From: an uncultured Gammaproteobacteria bacterium
Lineage (GTDB): Bacteria > Pseudomonadota > Gammaproteobacteria > Halothiobacillales > Halothiobacillaceae
Length of the DNA stretch: 12,026 nt
Direction: 5' to 3'
Assembly (NCBI GenBank): GCA_938004235.1
Contig: CALKWL010000013.1
Location: 1 to 12,026 of the forward strand
How positions within the stretch are numbered: position 1 is the stretch's first letter; every line of letters starts with the position of its first letter. Positions 1 to 6,253 of this stretch are shown here, one piece after another. The position numbers and the translations under genes were made by a program. The notes below the pieces were generated by a model. The model was not told the origin of the DNA and searched no databases. It saw nothing but the letters and a program-made list of their open reading frames with translations.

Positions 1-48
1 CGAGATTGACTGACGTGACTGGAGTTCAGACGTGTGCTCTTCCGATCT
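1..48 (+). other. Illumina P7 adapter remnant with index (sequencing artefact)
   Basis: Bases 15-48 match the 34-nt Illumina TruSeq read-2 adapter in full, ending in the familiar GCTCTTCCGATCT. Bases 1-6 (CGAGAT) are the end of the P7 flow-cell oligo, and the 8 bases between them (7-14, TGACTGAC) sit exactly where the i7 index belongs. The order P7 end, index, read-2 primer, insert is that of a library molecule read inward from its P7 side. The sequence was therefore assembled from untrimmed reads and bases 1-48 should be removed. Biological sequence starts at 49. The match is from memory of the adapter sequence, but it is long and ordered enough to be certain. Confidence 0.98.
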
Positions 49-141
49 CGTGTCATGGTTGAAAGTGACGACCCGGTCATGACGCGGCAGGTGGCTGAGG
101 CGCTTGCCGACGAAGTGCGCAAGGCAGTTGCTGCGGTTTAG
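49..141 (+). CDS. glmM: Phosphoglucosamine mutase GlmM, C-terminal end only (5' truncated)
   Basis: This is the last 30 codons plus a TAG stop of an open frame that runs in from the left edge. The peptide begins RVMVESDDPV and ends in an alanine/valine-rich helix (ADEVRKAVAAV). RVMVE followed by an acidic patch and a final amphipathic helix is the end of the phosphate-binding domain 4 of GlmM, which converts glucosamine-6-phosphate to glucosamine-1-phosphate for peptidoglycan and lipopolysaccharide precursors. Position just upstream of tpiA supports the call, because glmM-tpiA-secG neighbourhoods are known in proteobacteria. The truncation is where the library insert ended at the adapter, not a mutation. 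A related phosphohexomutase cannot be strictly excluded from 30 residues. Confidence 0.82.
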   Translation, partial: RVMVESDDPVMTRQVAEALADEVRKAVAAV

Positions 142-164
142 GTTCGTCCTTTTCTGTGCGCGGG

Positions 165-188
165 CACGGGTTGCTTTCCGTGGCTTTT
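165..188 (+). terminator. Possible weak intrinsic terminator after glmM
   Basis: CACGGG (165-170) can pair with TCCGTG (177-182) around the 6-nt loop TTGCTT, closing with a G-U pair, and is followed by GCTTTT (183-188). The stem is short and the T-run only four long, so it is at best a leaky terminator between glmM and tpiA. No good sigma-70 promoter was found in 142-234: a TAACAT box at 188-193 has no -35 at a proper distance. Confidence 0.3.
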
Positions 189-234
189 AACATTAACCTT
201 GCCGCCCGTTTCAATAGCAGTGAACTCAAGCCTC

Positions 235-999
235 ATGCGCAAGCCGATTGTCGTAGGAAATTGGAAAATGAATGGTCGCAAGGCCACAATCGACCAGCTT
301 ATTGCCGGATTGCGACGCGGAGTGAATGGACTTGATGCCGTTGATATTGCGGTGTGTCCAAGTTTTGTACACATTGCCGGGGTCGTTGAAGCACTGGGTA
401 CAAGCCCAATCGCCGTAGGTGCGCAGGATGTTGCTTTGGCTGGGCAGGACGGAGCCTTTACGGGGGATGTATCGGCAGCCATGCTTAGCGATGTGGGGTG
501 CCGCTATGTAATTGTGGGGCATTCCGAGCGACGCGCTATTCACGGGGAAACGGATGTCCATGTGGCTGATAAGTTTGTTCAGGCTTTGCGTGCCAATCTG
601 ACTCCTATTCTGTGCGTAGGCGAGACACTTGATGAGCGTGAGCAGGGTGTAACCGAGGCGATCGTGGTGCGCCAGCTGGATGTCGTGCTCGAACGCGCGG
701 GTATTCAGGCTTTTGAGCGCGCTCTGATTGCCTACGAGCCTGTCTGGGCGATTGGAACCGGTCGTACGGCGAGTCCGCAGCAAGCTCAGGATGTGCATGC
801 TTTTATTCGTGCTCGCCTGGCGGCGCATGACGCAGCGACGGCTGCACGCACACGTATCATGTACGGCGGCAGTATGAAGTCTGAAAATGCCGCCGAACTG
901 ATGAGTATGCCGGATATTGATGGCGGTCTGATTGGCGGAGCCTCATTGAAAGCTGAAGATTTTCTTTCCATTTGCCGTGCGGCGAGGGATGTGGTGTGA
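235..999 (+). CDS. tpiA: Triose-phosphate isomerase
   Basis: Cytosolic glycolytic and gluconeogenic enzyme that interconverts dihydroxyacetone phosphate and glyceraldehyde-3-phosphate. The 254-residue length is typical of the family. The full TIM-barrel signature is visible: GNWKMNG with catalytic Asn9 and Lys11, VGHSERR with electrophile His96, AYEPVWAIGTG with catalytic base Glu168 followed by the flexible loop 6, and the phosphate-binding YGGS (210-213) and GGAS (234-237). ATG at 235 gives the standard N-terminus MRKPIVVGNW. The frame stays open to TTG 199 and GTG 220, but those starts add an unconserved tail. The Shine-Dalgarno before 235 is weak. The stop overlaps the secG start by 4 nt. 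All six Phe codons are TTT, unlike the later nuo genes. Confidence 0.97.
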   Translation: MRKPIVVGNWKMNGRKATIDQLIAGLRRGVNGLDAVDIAVCPSFVHIAGVVEALGTSPIAVGAQDVALAGQDGAFTGDVSAAMLSDVGCRYVIVGHSERRAIHGETDVHVADKFVQALRANLTPILCVGETLDEREQGVTEAIVVRQLDVVLERAGIQAFERALIAYEPVWAIGTGRTASPQQAQDVHAFIRARLAAHDAATAARTRIMYGGSMKSENAAELMSMPDIDGGLIGGASLKAEDFLSICRAARDVV

Positions 1000-1322
1000 C
1001 CGCGTTATTGACAACATTTCATATTCTGGTCGGTATGGCACTGATCGGTTTGGTGCTGGTGCAGCATGGTAAGGGCGCTGAGGCAGGTGCTGCTTTTGGC
1101 GGCGGAGCCTCGTCTACCGTTTTTGGCGCCCGTGGCGCAGCCACGTTCTTGAGCCGTTTGACGGCTTGGTTGGTTGCTATTTTTTTCGTGACAAGTTTGT
1201 TACTTGCCTATATTGTTACGTCCGCTCCGAAGAGCGGCAGCGTGGTCGAGACGACTCGTCCGGTTGTGACCGAAGCTGTGCCGCAGGAGAGCAAGCCGGC
1301 TGATGTGCCGGTTGTCAAGTAA
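996..1322 (+). CDS. secG: Preprotein translocase subunit SecG
   Basis: Small inner-membrane subunit of the SecYEG channel that aids SecA-driven protein export. The 108-residue product has a first membrane helix at about residues 3-22, the conserved cytoplasmic linker QHGKGAEAGAAFGGGASSTV with the FGARG motif after it, a second helix at about 52-75, and a polar Pro/Val-rich tail. The chosen start is GTG at 996, overlapping the tpiA stop as GTGA. The purine-rich stretch GCGAGGGAT (982-990) acts as its ribosome site, and translation is probably coupled to tpiA. An upstream TTG at 972 would add eight unconserved residues. The tRNA-Leu gene starts only 6 nt after the stop, so both are probably on one transcript. 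Confidence 0.94.
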   Translation: MTALLTTFHILVGMALIGLVLVQHGKGAEAGAAFGGGASSTVFGARGAATFLSRLTAWLVAIFFVTSLLLAYIVTSAPKSGSVVETTRPVVTEAVPQESKPADVPVVK

Positions 1323-1328
1323 AGTTTC

Positions 1329-1413
1329 GCGGATGTGGTGGAATTGGTAGACACGCCATCTTGAGGGGGTGGTGTCGCAAGACGTGTGGGTTCGAGTCCC
1401 ACCATCCGCACCA
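1329..1413 (+). tRNA. tRNA-Leu (anticodon GAG), CCA encoded
   Basis: An 85-nt class II tRNA. Acceptor arms GCGGATG (1329-1335) and CATCCGC (1403-1409) pair over 7 bp, followed by discriminator A1410 and an encoded CCA (1411-1413). The D-loop contains GGTAGAC. The anticodon stem CCATC/GGTGG encloses TTGAGGG, with GAG at 1363-1365, reading leucine CUC/CUU codons. A long variable arm (GTC-GCAA-GAC) marks the leucine class, and the T-arm has GGGTTCGAGTCCC. A tRNA-Leu(GAG) directly after secG matches E. coli leuU and is common ahead of nuo in betaproteobacteria. Being 6 nt after secG, it is probably cut out of a secG read-through transcript. Confidence 0.98.
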
Positions 1414-1419
1414 ATTGAA

Positions 1420-1457
1420 TATCTCGATGTGCCTGCGCAGTCAGAGCGGTCGAGATA
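1420..1457. repeat. 8-bp inverted repeat in the tRNA trailer / nuo leader
   Basis: TATCTCGA (1420-1427) and TCGAGATA (1450-1457) are perfect reverse complements separated by 22 nt, which include the palindrome CTGCGCAG (1433-1440). On the + strand the repeat is followed by A-rich sequence, not T, so it does not look like an intrinsic terminator for the tRNA transcript. It could be a tRNA 3'-trailer hairpin or a dyad operator for nuo. No function can be assigned from the sequence alone. Confidence 0.6.
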
Positions 1458-1503
1458 AAAAATAAGAGCCGTAAAGGCCATTTAGTTTTTAATAACCACC
1501 ATT

Positions 1504-1526
1504 GCAATATCGGCAATACAGGCAAT
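1504..1526. repeat. Three GCAAT words at a 9-bp period upstream of nuoA
   Basis: GCAAT occurs at 1504-1508, 1513-1517 and 1522-1526, each exactly 9 bp after the last, about 67-89 bp before the nuoA start. The intervening four bases vary. Short regular repeats like this can be protein-binding iterons, but at 5 bp each chance is also plausible. No strong -35/-10 pair with normal spacing was found in 1414-1592, so where this lies relative to the nuo promoter is unknown. Confidence 0.45.
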
Positions 1527-1592
1527 CGCGGTTGTCTTGGTTTTGTGTGCCAAGCCGTAAATGTGACCTGTTGCGTAGGGGGAGTGAGGCGC

Positions 1593-1949
1593 GTGCTTGA
1601 GAACTATCTTCCTGTTCTTGTGTTCTTCGTGGTGGCTTTAGGCTTCAGCTTGGTCATGCTGTTTACGGGGTTTATTTTGGCGCCCCGTCGTGCGGACAAG
1701 GAAAAGGACTCTCCCTATGAATGCGGCTTTGCCGCCTTCGAAGATTCACGCATGAAGTTTGACGTGCGCTTCTATCTCGTTGCCATTCTGTTCATCATTT
1801 TTGACCTTGAAATTGCGTTTCTCTTCCCTTGGGCCGTTGTCCTGGATGAGATTGGTGGTTTTGGTTTGGCCGCAATGGGCTTGTTTCTGCTTATTCTGGT
1901 GATCGGCTTCATCTACGAGTGGAAGAAGGGGGCTTTGGAATGGGAATAG
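1593..1949 (+). CDS. nuoA: NADH-quinone oxidoreductase subunit A
   Basis: Membrane subunit of complex I near the quinone-channel junction. The 118-residue product has three membrane helices, at about 7-30, 58-80 and 88-110. Between the first two lies the family signature loop, SPYECGF with the conserved cysteine, followed by FDVRFYLVAILFIIFDLE. The start is GTG at 1593 (MLENYLPVL), 8 nt after the strong site AGGGGGAG (1577-1584). Earlier in-frame GTGs at 1545 and 1584 are less likely, because the first adds 16 unconserved residues and the second leaves no room for a ribosome site. This is the first gene of the nuo operon, after a 179-nt leader. Its end overlaps nuoB by 10 nt. Phe codons are evenly split, 8 TTC to 8 TTT. 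Confidence 0.95.
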   Translation: MLENYLPVLVFFVVALGFSLVMLFTGFILAPRRADKEKDSPYECGFAAFEDSRMKFDVRFYLVAILFIIFDLEIAFLFPWAVVLDEIGGFGLAAMGLFLLILVIGFIYEWKKGALEWE

Positions 1950-2440
1950 AGGGTATTCTCGACAAAGGCTTTGTCACGACTTCTGCTGACAAGCTAATCA
2001 ACTGGGCGCGTACTGGTTCGCTGTGGCCGATGACGTTCGGCTTGGCCTGTTGTGCTGTCGAGATGATGCATGCCGGCGCATCGCGTTACGACCTTGACCG
2101 TTTTGGCGTGGTGTTCCGTCCTAGTCCGCGTCAGTCGGATGTGATGATTGTTGCAGGAACCCTGGTTAATAAGATGGCGCCTGCCTTGCGCAAGGTGTAT
2201 GACCAGATGCCTGAGCCGCGTTGGGTTATCTCCATGGGATCCTGCGCCAATGGTGGCGGTTATTATCATTACTCCTACGCTGTGGTGCGCGGCTGTGACC
2301 GTATTGTTCCGGTCGACATTTATGTGCCGGGCTGCCCGCCTACGGCGGAGGCTCTTCTGTATGGCATTATCCAGTTGCAGAACAAAATCCATCGCACCAG
2401 TACGATCGCCAAGGCGTCGGCTGTGACTGAGGCCGTCTAA
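1940..2440 (+). CDS. nuoB: NADH-quinone oxidoreductase subunit B (N2 cluster)
   Basis: Carries the terminal iron-sulfur cluster N2, which passes electrons to ubiquinone, at the base of the peripheral arm. The 166-residue product shows all four N2 ligands: the tandem pair Cys37-Cys38 in FGLACCAVEMM, Cys102 in SMGSCANGGGYY, and Cys132 in YVPGCPPTAEALL. Length and sequence fit the short NuoB of betaproteobacteria and mitochondria. ATG at 1940 gives the usual MGIEGILDKGF start, 7 nt after AAGGGGG (1926-1932), inside the end of nuoA. An upstream GTG at 1919 would add seven residues without homology. The TAA stop shares its last A with the nuoC ATG (TAATG), a typical coupling arrangement. Confidence 0.98.
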   Translation: MGIEGILDKGFVTTSADKLINWARTGSLWPMTFGLACCAVEMMHAGASRYDLDRFGVVFRPSPRQSDVMIVAGTLVNKMAPALRKVYDQMPEPRWVISMGSCANGGGYYHYSYAVVRGCDRIVPVDIYVPGCPPTAEALLYGIIQLQNKIHRTSTIAKASAVTEAV

Positions 2441-3168
2441 TGAGTCTAGCCAAGAGCAAAACTTTGGGTGAATTGCGCGAACAGTTTGCTGCGCGCTTTG
2501 CGGGATCATTTACACAGATTGTTGAGGCCTGTGATGAGCTGACGGTTGACGTTCGTGCTGAGGATCTTTTCGGCGTTTGTCAGGTCTTGGCGACGGATGG
2601 CGGGTTTGCATTTGAGCAATTGATCGATTTGTGCGGCGTAGATTACAGTGACTACGGCAAAACGGAATGGTCTTCTGATGAGAAAGTTTGCAAGGGCGGC
2701 TACAGTCGAGGGGTGCAGGCATCCACTGCCGGTCGTCTGAAATTCGGTGATGACCTGCCGTTGGTTGATGCCTCTCGCCCGCGCTTTGCCGTGGTTTACC
2801 ATCTGCTTTCTTACGCCTATAACCAGCGTCTGCGTTTGCGCGTATATTGCGAGGATGCTGAGCTGCCGATCCTGCCTTCCGTCACGACGGTCTGGTCGGG
2901 CGCTAACTGGTTTGAGCGTGAAGCGTTTGACCTGTTTGGCATCCTTTTTGACGGGCATCCGGATCTGCGCCGCATCCTGACTGACTATGGTTTTATCGGA
3001 CATCCTTTCCGCAAGGACTTCCCCCTTATCGGGCATGTCGAGATGCGTTACGACGAGAGTAAAGGTCGCGTGGTTTACGAGCCGGTAAGCATCGAGCCTC
3101 GCGTGCTCGTGCCGCGTGTGATTCGTCACGATCATCGCTACATCCTTTCGACTCAGAAGAAGAGCTGA
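2440..3168 (+). CDS. nuoC: NADH-quinone oxidoreductase subunit C (30 kDa), with insert
   Basis: Peripheral-arm scaffold subunit that packs against NuoD and NuoB; it binds no cofactor. The C-terminal half carries the 30-kDa signature, WFEREAFDLFGILFDGHPDLRRILTDYG split over residues 157-184, then HPFRKDFPL. Its 242 residues exceed the roughly 200 of a compact NuoC. The excess lies at about 72-113, a polar segment (KTEWSSDEKVCKGGYSRGVQ onward) between LCGVDY and RFAVVYHLLS. The flanks stay in frame and well conserved, so it is an insertion rather than a frameshift. ATG at 2440 overlaps the nuoB stop by one base, with TGAGG (2428-2432) 7 nt upstream. NuoC is separate from NuoD here, unlike the fused NuoCD of E. 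coli. Confidence 0.96.
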   Translation: MSLAKSKTLGELREQFAARFAGSFTQIVEACDELTVDVRAEDLFGVCQVLATDGGFAFEQLIDLCGVDYSDYGKTEWSSDEKVCKGGYSRGVQASTAGRLKFGDDLPLVDASRPRFAVVYHLLSYAYNQRLRLRVYCEDAELPILPSVTTVWSGANWFEREAFDLFGILFDGHPDLRRILTDYGFIGHPFRKDFPLIGHVEMRYDESKGRVVYEPVSIEPRVLVPRVIRHDHRYILSTQKKS

Positions 3169-3171
3169 GCC

Positions 3172-4425
3172 ATGCCTGAAATTGTCAACTACACCCTGAA
3201 CTTCGGTCCGCAACACCCCTCGGCGCATGGTGTGTTGCGTCTGGTGCTGGAGCTGGATGGCGAAACCATCGTGCGTGCCGATTCGCATATCGGTCTGCTG
3301 CATCGCGCGACCGAGAAACTGGCCGAAAGCAAGCCCTACAATCAAAGCATTGGTTACATGGATCGTCTCGACTACGTGTCGATGATGTGTAACGAACACG
3401 CCTATGTGATGGCGATGGAAAAGCTCGGCGCGATTCAGGTGCCGGAGCGTGCGCTGTATATCCGCACCATGTTCGATGAAATTACCCGCATCCTGAATCA
3501 TCTGCTCTGGCTGGGGGCGCACGCGCTGGACATTGGCGCCATGTCGGTGTTCCTGTACTGCTTCCGCGAGCGCGAAGACCTGATGGATTGCTACGAGGCA
3601 GTTTCCGGAGCGCGTCTGCACGCGACGTATTATCGTCCCGGCGGCGTCGCCCGCGACTTGCCTGACGCCATGCCGCAGTACAGCGCATCCAAGTGGCACA
3701 GTGCGAAGGATGTGGCGCGCATGAATGAAATCCGCCAAGGCTCGATGCTCGATTTCCTTGAGGATTTCGTGAATCGTTTTCCGGCTCTGGTGGATGAGTA
3801 CGAAACTCTGCTGACCGACAACCGTATCTGGAAACAGCGCACTGTGGGTATCGGCGTGGTTTCCCCTGAGCGCGCTCTGTCCATGGGTTTTACCGGGCCG
3901 ATGCTGCGTGGTTCAGGTGTTGAATGGGACTTGCGCAAAAAGCAGCCTTACGCGGTGTACGACAAGCTGGATTTTGATATCCCGGTCGGCGTGAATGGCG
4001 ATTGTTATGACCGCTATCTGGTACGCGTGGAAGAATTACGCCAGTCCAACCGCATCATCAAGCAATGTATCCAGTGGCTGCGCAAGAATCCGGGCGAAGT
4101 GCTCACCAGCGATCACAAATTTGCGCCGCCGCGTCGTGAAGAGGCCAAGGCGGATATGGAGGCCTTGATTCACCACTTCAAACTGTTTACCGAAGGCTTC
4201 TGTCTGCCGGAGGGCGAAGTGTACTCTGCTGTAGAACACCCGAAGGGTGAGTTCGGCATTTATCTGATTTCCGATGGCGCCAACAAACCTTATCGCCTGA
4301 AAGTACGTGCGCCTGGTTTCGCCCATCTTTCGGGTCTGGATGAAATGTCGCGCGGGCACATGATTGCCGACGTGGTGGCCATTATCGGCACCCAGGACAT
4401 CGTATTCGGGGAGGTTGATCGTTGA
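3172..4425 (+). CDS. nuoD: NADH-quinone oxidoreductase subunit D (49 kDa)
   Basis: Forms most of the quinone-binding pocket with NuoB; evolutionarily derived from the large subunit of NiFe hydrogenases but without the metal site. The 417-residue length is normal. Visible signatures are NFGPQHPSAHGVLRL (10-24), HIGLLHRATEKLAE (39-52), YMDRLDYVSMMCNEHAY (62-78), the GSMLDFLEDFV region, and the C-terminal GTQDIVFGEVDR that reaches the pocket. ATG at 3172 follows the nuoC stop by 3 nt with only a weak purine stretch (AGAAGAAGAG) upstream, so coupling to nuoC is likely. The stop shares one base with the nuoE start. No unexpected changes were seen. Confidence 0.98.
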   Translation: MPEIVNYTLNFGPQHPSAHGVLRLVLELDGETIVRADSHIGLLHRATEKLAESKPYNQSIGYMDRLDYVSMMCNEHAYVMAMEKLGAIQVPERALYIRTMFDEITRILNHLLWLGAHALDIGAMSVFLYCFREREDLMDCYEAVSGARLHATYYRPGGVARDLPDAMPQYSASKWHSAKDVARMNEIRQGSMLDFLEDFVNRFPALVDEYETLLTDNRIWKQRTVGIGVVSPERALSMGFTGPMLRGSGVEWDLRKKQPYAVYDKLDFDIPVGVNGDCYDRYLVRVEELRQSNRIIKQCIQWLRKNPGEVLTSDHKFAPPRREEAKADMEALIHHFKLFTEGFCLPEGEVYSAVEHPKGEFGIYLISDGANKPYRLKVRAPGFAHLSGLDEMSRGHMIADVVAIIGTQDIVFGEVDR

Positions 4426-4949
4426 TGAACGAGCAGGAACGTGCGCGCAAAATAGCCTTGTTAAGCGCAGAAACGCTAGCTGAAATTGAGCACTGGCTCA
4501 AAAAATACCCCGCAGACCAGCGCATGTCGGCCTTACTGGCGGCCTTGCGTGCGGCGCAACATCAGAACCATGGCTATTTGACCACGGATTTGATGGATGC
4601 GGTTGCATTGTATCTTGGGGTGCCTGAAATTGCTGCTTATGAGGTGGCCACGTTTTACTCCATGTTTGAAACCAAGCCCGTAGGCCGACACAGCATTTCG
4701 GTTTGCACCAATATTTCCTGTTGGCTCATGGGTTCGGATCGTATCGTCGAACACATCGAAAAGCGCCTGGGTGTCAAGACTGGCGAGAGTACGCCGGACG
4801 GTAAGTTCTTCATCAAGTGCGAGGAAGAGTGTTTGGCAGCCTGTGATGGCGGGCCGATGATGCAAGTTGATCATGTGTACTACGAGCGCCTGACCCCGGA
4901 AATCGTAGATCAAATTCTTGATGCCGTTGCGCAGAAGGATGGGCATTGA
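4425..4949 (+). CDS. nuoE: NADH-quinone oxidoreductase subunit E (24 kDa, N1a cluster)
   Basis: Thioredoxin-fold subunit of the NADH dehydrogenase module that holds the [2Fe-2S] cluster N1a beside the FMN of NuoF. The 174-residue product has an N-terminal helical part (1-85, with VATFYSMFETKPVG) and the ligand pattern C-x4-C (Cys94, Cys99 in VCTNISCW) plus C-x3-C (Cys136, Cys140 in ECLAACDGGP). An additional Cys132 (KCEEEC) lies just before the second pair and is not a standard ligand. ATG at 4425 shares its A with the nuoD stop, and GGGGAGG (4408-4414) is 10 nt upstream. The preceding in-frame TTG (4422) is rejected for spacing. The gene ends in a TGATG junction with nuoF. Confidence 0.97.
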   Translation: MNEQERARKIALLSAETLAEIEHWLKKYPADQRMSALLAALRAAQHQNHGYLTTDLMDAVALYLGVPEIAAYEVATFYSMFETKPVGRHSISVCTNISCWLMGSDRIVEHIEKRLGVKTGESTPDGKFFIKCEEECLAACDGGPMMQVDHVYYERLTPEIVDQILDAVAQKDGH

Positions 4950-6235
4950 TGATGAGTACGCAAGTTTGTTTTGCAACACGTCAGTTCGATGAGCCCTGGA
5001 CGTTGGAGTCCTACCTCAAGACGGGCGGTTATCAGTCATGGCGCAAGATTCTTGCCGAAAAGACCGATCCTGCGGTCATTATCGAAGAGTTGAAGCTATC
5101 CAATCTGCGTGGCCGCGGCGGCGCAGGTTTTCCGACCGGTTTGAAGTGGAGCTTTATGCCGCGCAATGCGCCGGGGCAGAAGTATCTGGTGTGCAATTCG
5201 GATGAGTCCGAGCCGGGTACCGCCAAAGATCGCCAGATCCTGCTGAATAATCCGCACGCCCTGGTCGAAGGAATGGCGATTGCCGCCTACACCATCGGCG
5301 CGACGGTGGGTTACAACTATATGCGCGGCGAGTTTGGCGACTTGCCTTTCCAGCGTTTTGAACAGGCCTTGCAGGAAGCCTATGCGCAGGGTTTGCTGGG
5401 TAAGAATGTACTCGGTTCCGGTCTGGATATGGATCTTTATGGCTCTCTGGGGGCGGGCGCCTACATTTGCGGCGAAGAAACCGCACTGTTGGAATCATTG
5501 GAAGGCAAGAAAGGCCAACCGCGCTTCAAGCCGCCGTTTCCGGCGAATTTCGGTCTTTATGGCCGTCCGACCACGATCAACAATACCGAAACTCTGTCGT
5601 CCGTCCCGGCAATTTTGCGCAATGGCGGCGCATGGTTTGCGGGGCTGGGCGTGCCTAATAGTGGCGGTACCAAAATGTTTTCAGTGTCCGGTCATGTCAA
5701 CAAGCCGGGCGTGTTTGAAATCCCCATGGGGACGCCGTTTGCCGACCTGCTGGCGATGGCGGGCGGAGTGCGTACCGGGCACACGCTGAAGGCGGTGATT
5801 CCTGGCGGATCTTCCGTGCCTGTGGTGCCCGCGGACACGATGATGAAAGTGAACATGGATTACGATTCGCTTGCCAAGGCTGGGAGTTACCTAGGTTCGG
5901 GCGGCCTGATCGTGATGGATAGCAGCACCTGCATGGTCAAGGCGCTGCGTCGCATTTCGCGTTTTTATTATTCGGAATCATGCGGACAATGCACACCCTG
6001 CCGCGAGGGTACGGGCTGGCTCTATCGGATGCTGACGCGTATCGTGGAGGGCAAGGGAGCGCTTGCGGATTTGGCACGTCTGGACGATGTGGCAAGCAAG
6101 ATCGAAGGTCGCACAATTTGTGCGCTGGGTGATGCTGCCGCCATGCCGGTGCGCAGTTTCCTCAAGCATTTCCGCCCGGAATTTGAGTATTACATCGAGC
6201 ACGGCCACAGCATGGTCGATGCCAAGTCTCGCTAA
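4949..6235 (+). CDS. nuoF: NADH-quinone oxidoreductase subunit F (51 kDa, NADH/FMN/N3)
   Basis: The electron entry point of complex I: it binds NADH and FMN and carries the [4Fe-4S] cluster N3. In the 428-residue product the glycine-rich nucleotide loop GRGGAGFPTG is at 55-64, the FMN-site NSDESEPGT at 83-91, GAGAYICGEETAL at 168-180, an SLBB-type fold at about 240-330, and the N3 ligands as SCGQCTPCREG (Cys345, Cys348, Cys351) plus Cys391 in CALGDA. All are intact. Two adjacent ATGs are possible. The one at 4949 overlaps the nuoE stop by one base and is 8 nt from AAGGAT (4935-4940), so it is chosen; 4952 would remove one residue. The gap to nuoG is 18 nt. Confidence 0.98.
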   Translation: MMSTQVCFATRQFDEPWTLESYLKTGGYQSWRKILAEKTDPAVIIEELKLSNLRGRGGAGFPTGLKWSFMPRNAPGQKYLVCNSDESEPGTAKDRQILLNNPHALVEGMAIAAYTIGATVGYNYMRGEFGDLPFQRFEQALQEAYAQGLLGKNVLGSGLDMDLYGSLGAGAYICGEETALLESLEGKKGQPRFKPPFPANFGLYGRPTTINNTETLSSVPAILRNGGAWFAGLGVPNSGGTKMFSVSGHVNKPGVFEIPMGTPFADLLAMAGGVRTGHTLKAVIPGGSSVPVVPADTMMKVNMDYDSLAKAGSYLGSGGLIVMDSSTCMVKALRRISRFYYSESCGQCTPCREGTGWLYRMLTRIVEGKGALADLARLDDVASKIEGRTICALGDAAAMPVRSFLKHFRPEFEYYIEHGHSMVDAKSR

Positions 6236-6253
6236 GGGGCGCAGGGAGTAGCG

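Noticed and set aside
171..193. A sigma-70-like promoter for tpiA made of TTGCTT and TAACAT.
   Set aside because: The spacer is only 11 bp, and no better -35 exists at 16-18 bp from TAACAT.
1466..1490. A terminator made of GCC-GTAAA-GGC followed by TTTAGTTTTT.
   Set aside because: Only three base pairs can form and the T-run is several bases away from the stem.
1200..1525. Two antisense open frames across the secG end and the tRNA, with peptides such as MVGLEPTRLAT and GGTRTH.
   Set aside because: These peptides are the well-known spurious translation of the minus strand of a tRNA-Leu gene, and the frames overlap secG.
1329..1592. The tRNA-Leu 3' end as an attachment site for an integrated element.
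   Set aside because: No integrase, no second copy of the tRNA 3' end, and core nuo genes follow directly.
2506..3738. A 410-codon antisense open frame opposite nuoC and the start of nuoD.
   Set aside because: The overlying nuoC and nuoD are unmistakable. The antisense peptide is rich in His, Arg and Gln, as expected from reversed coding sequence, and shows no recognisable domain.
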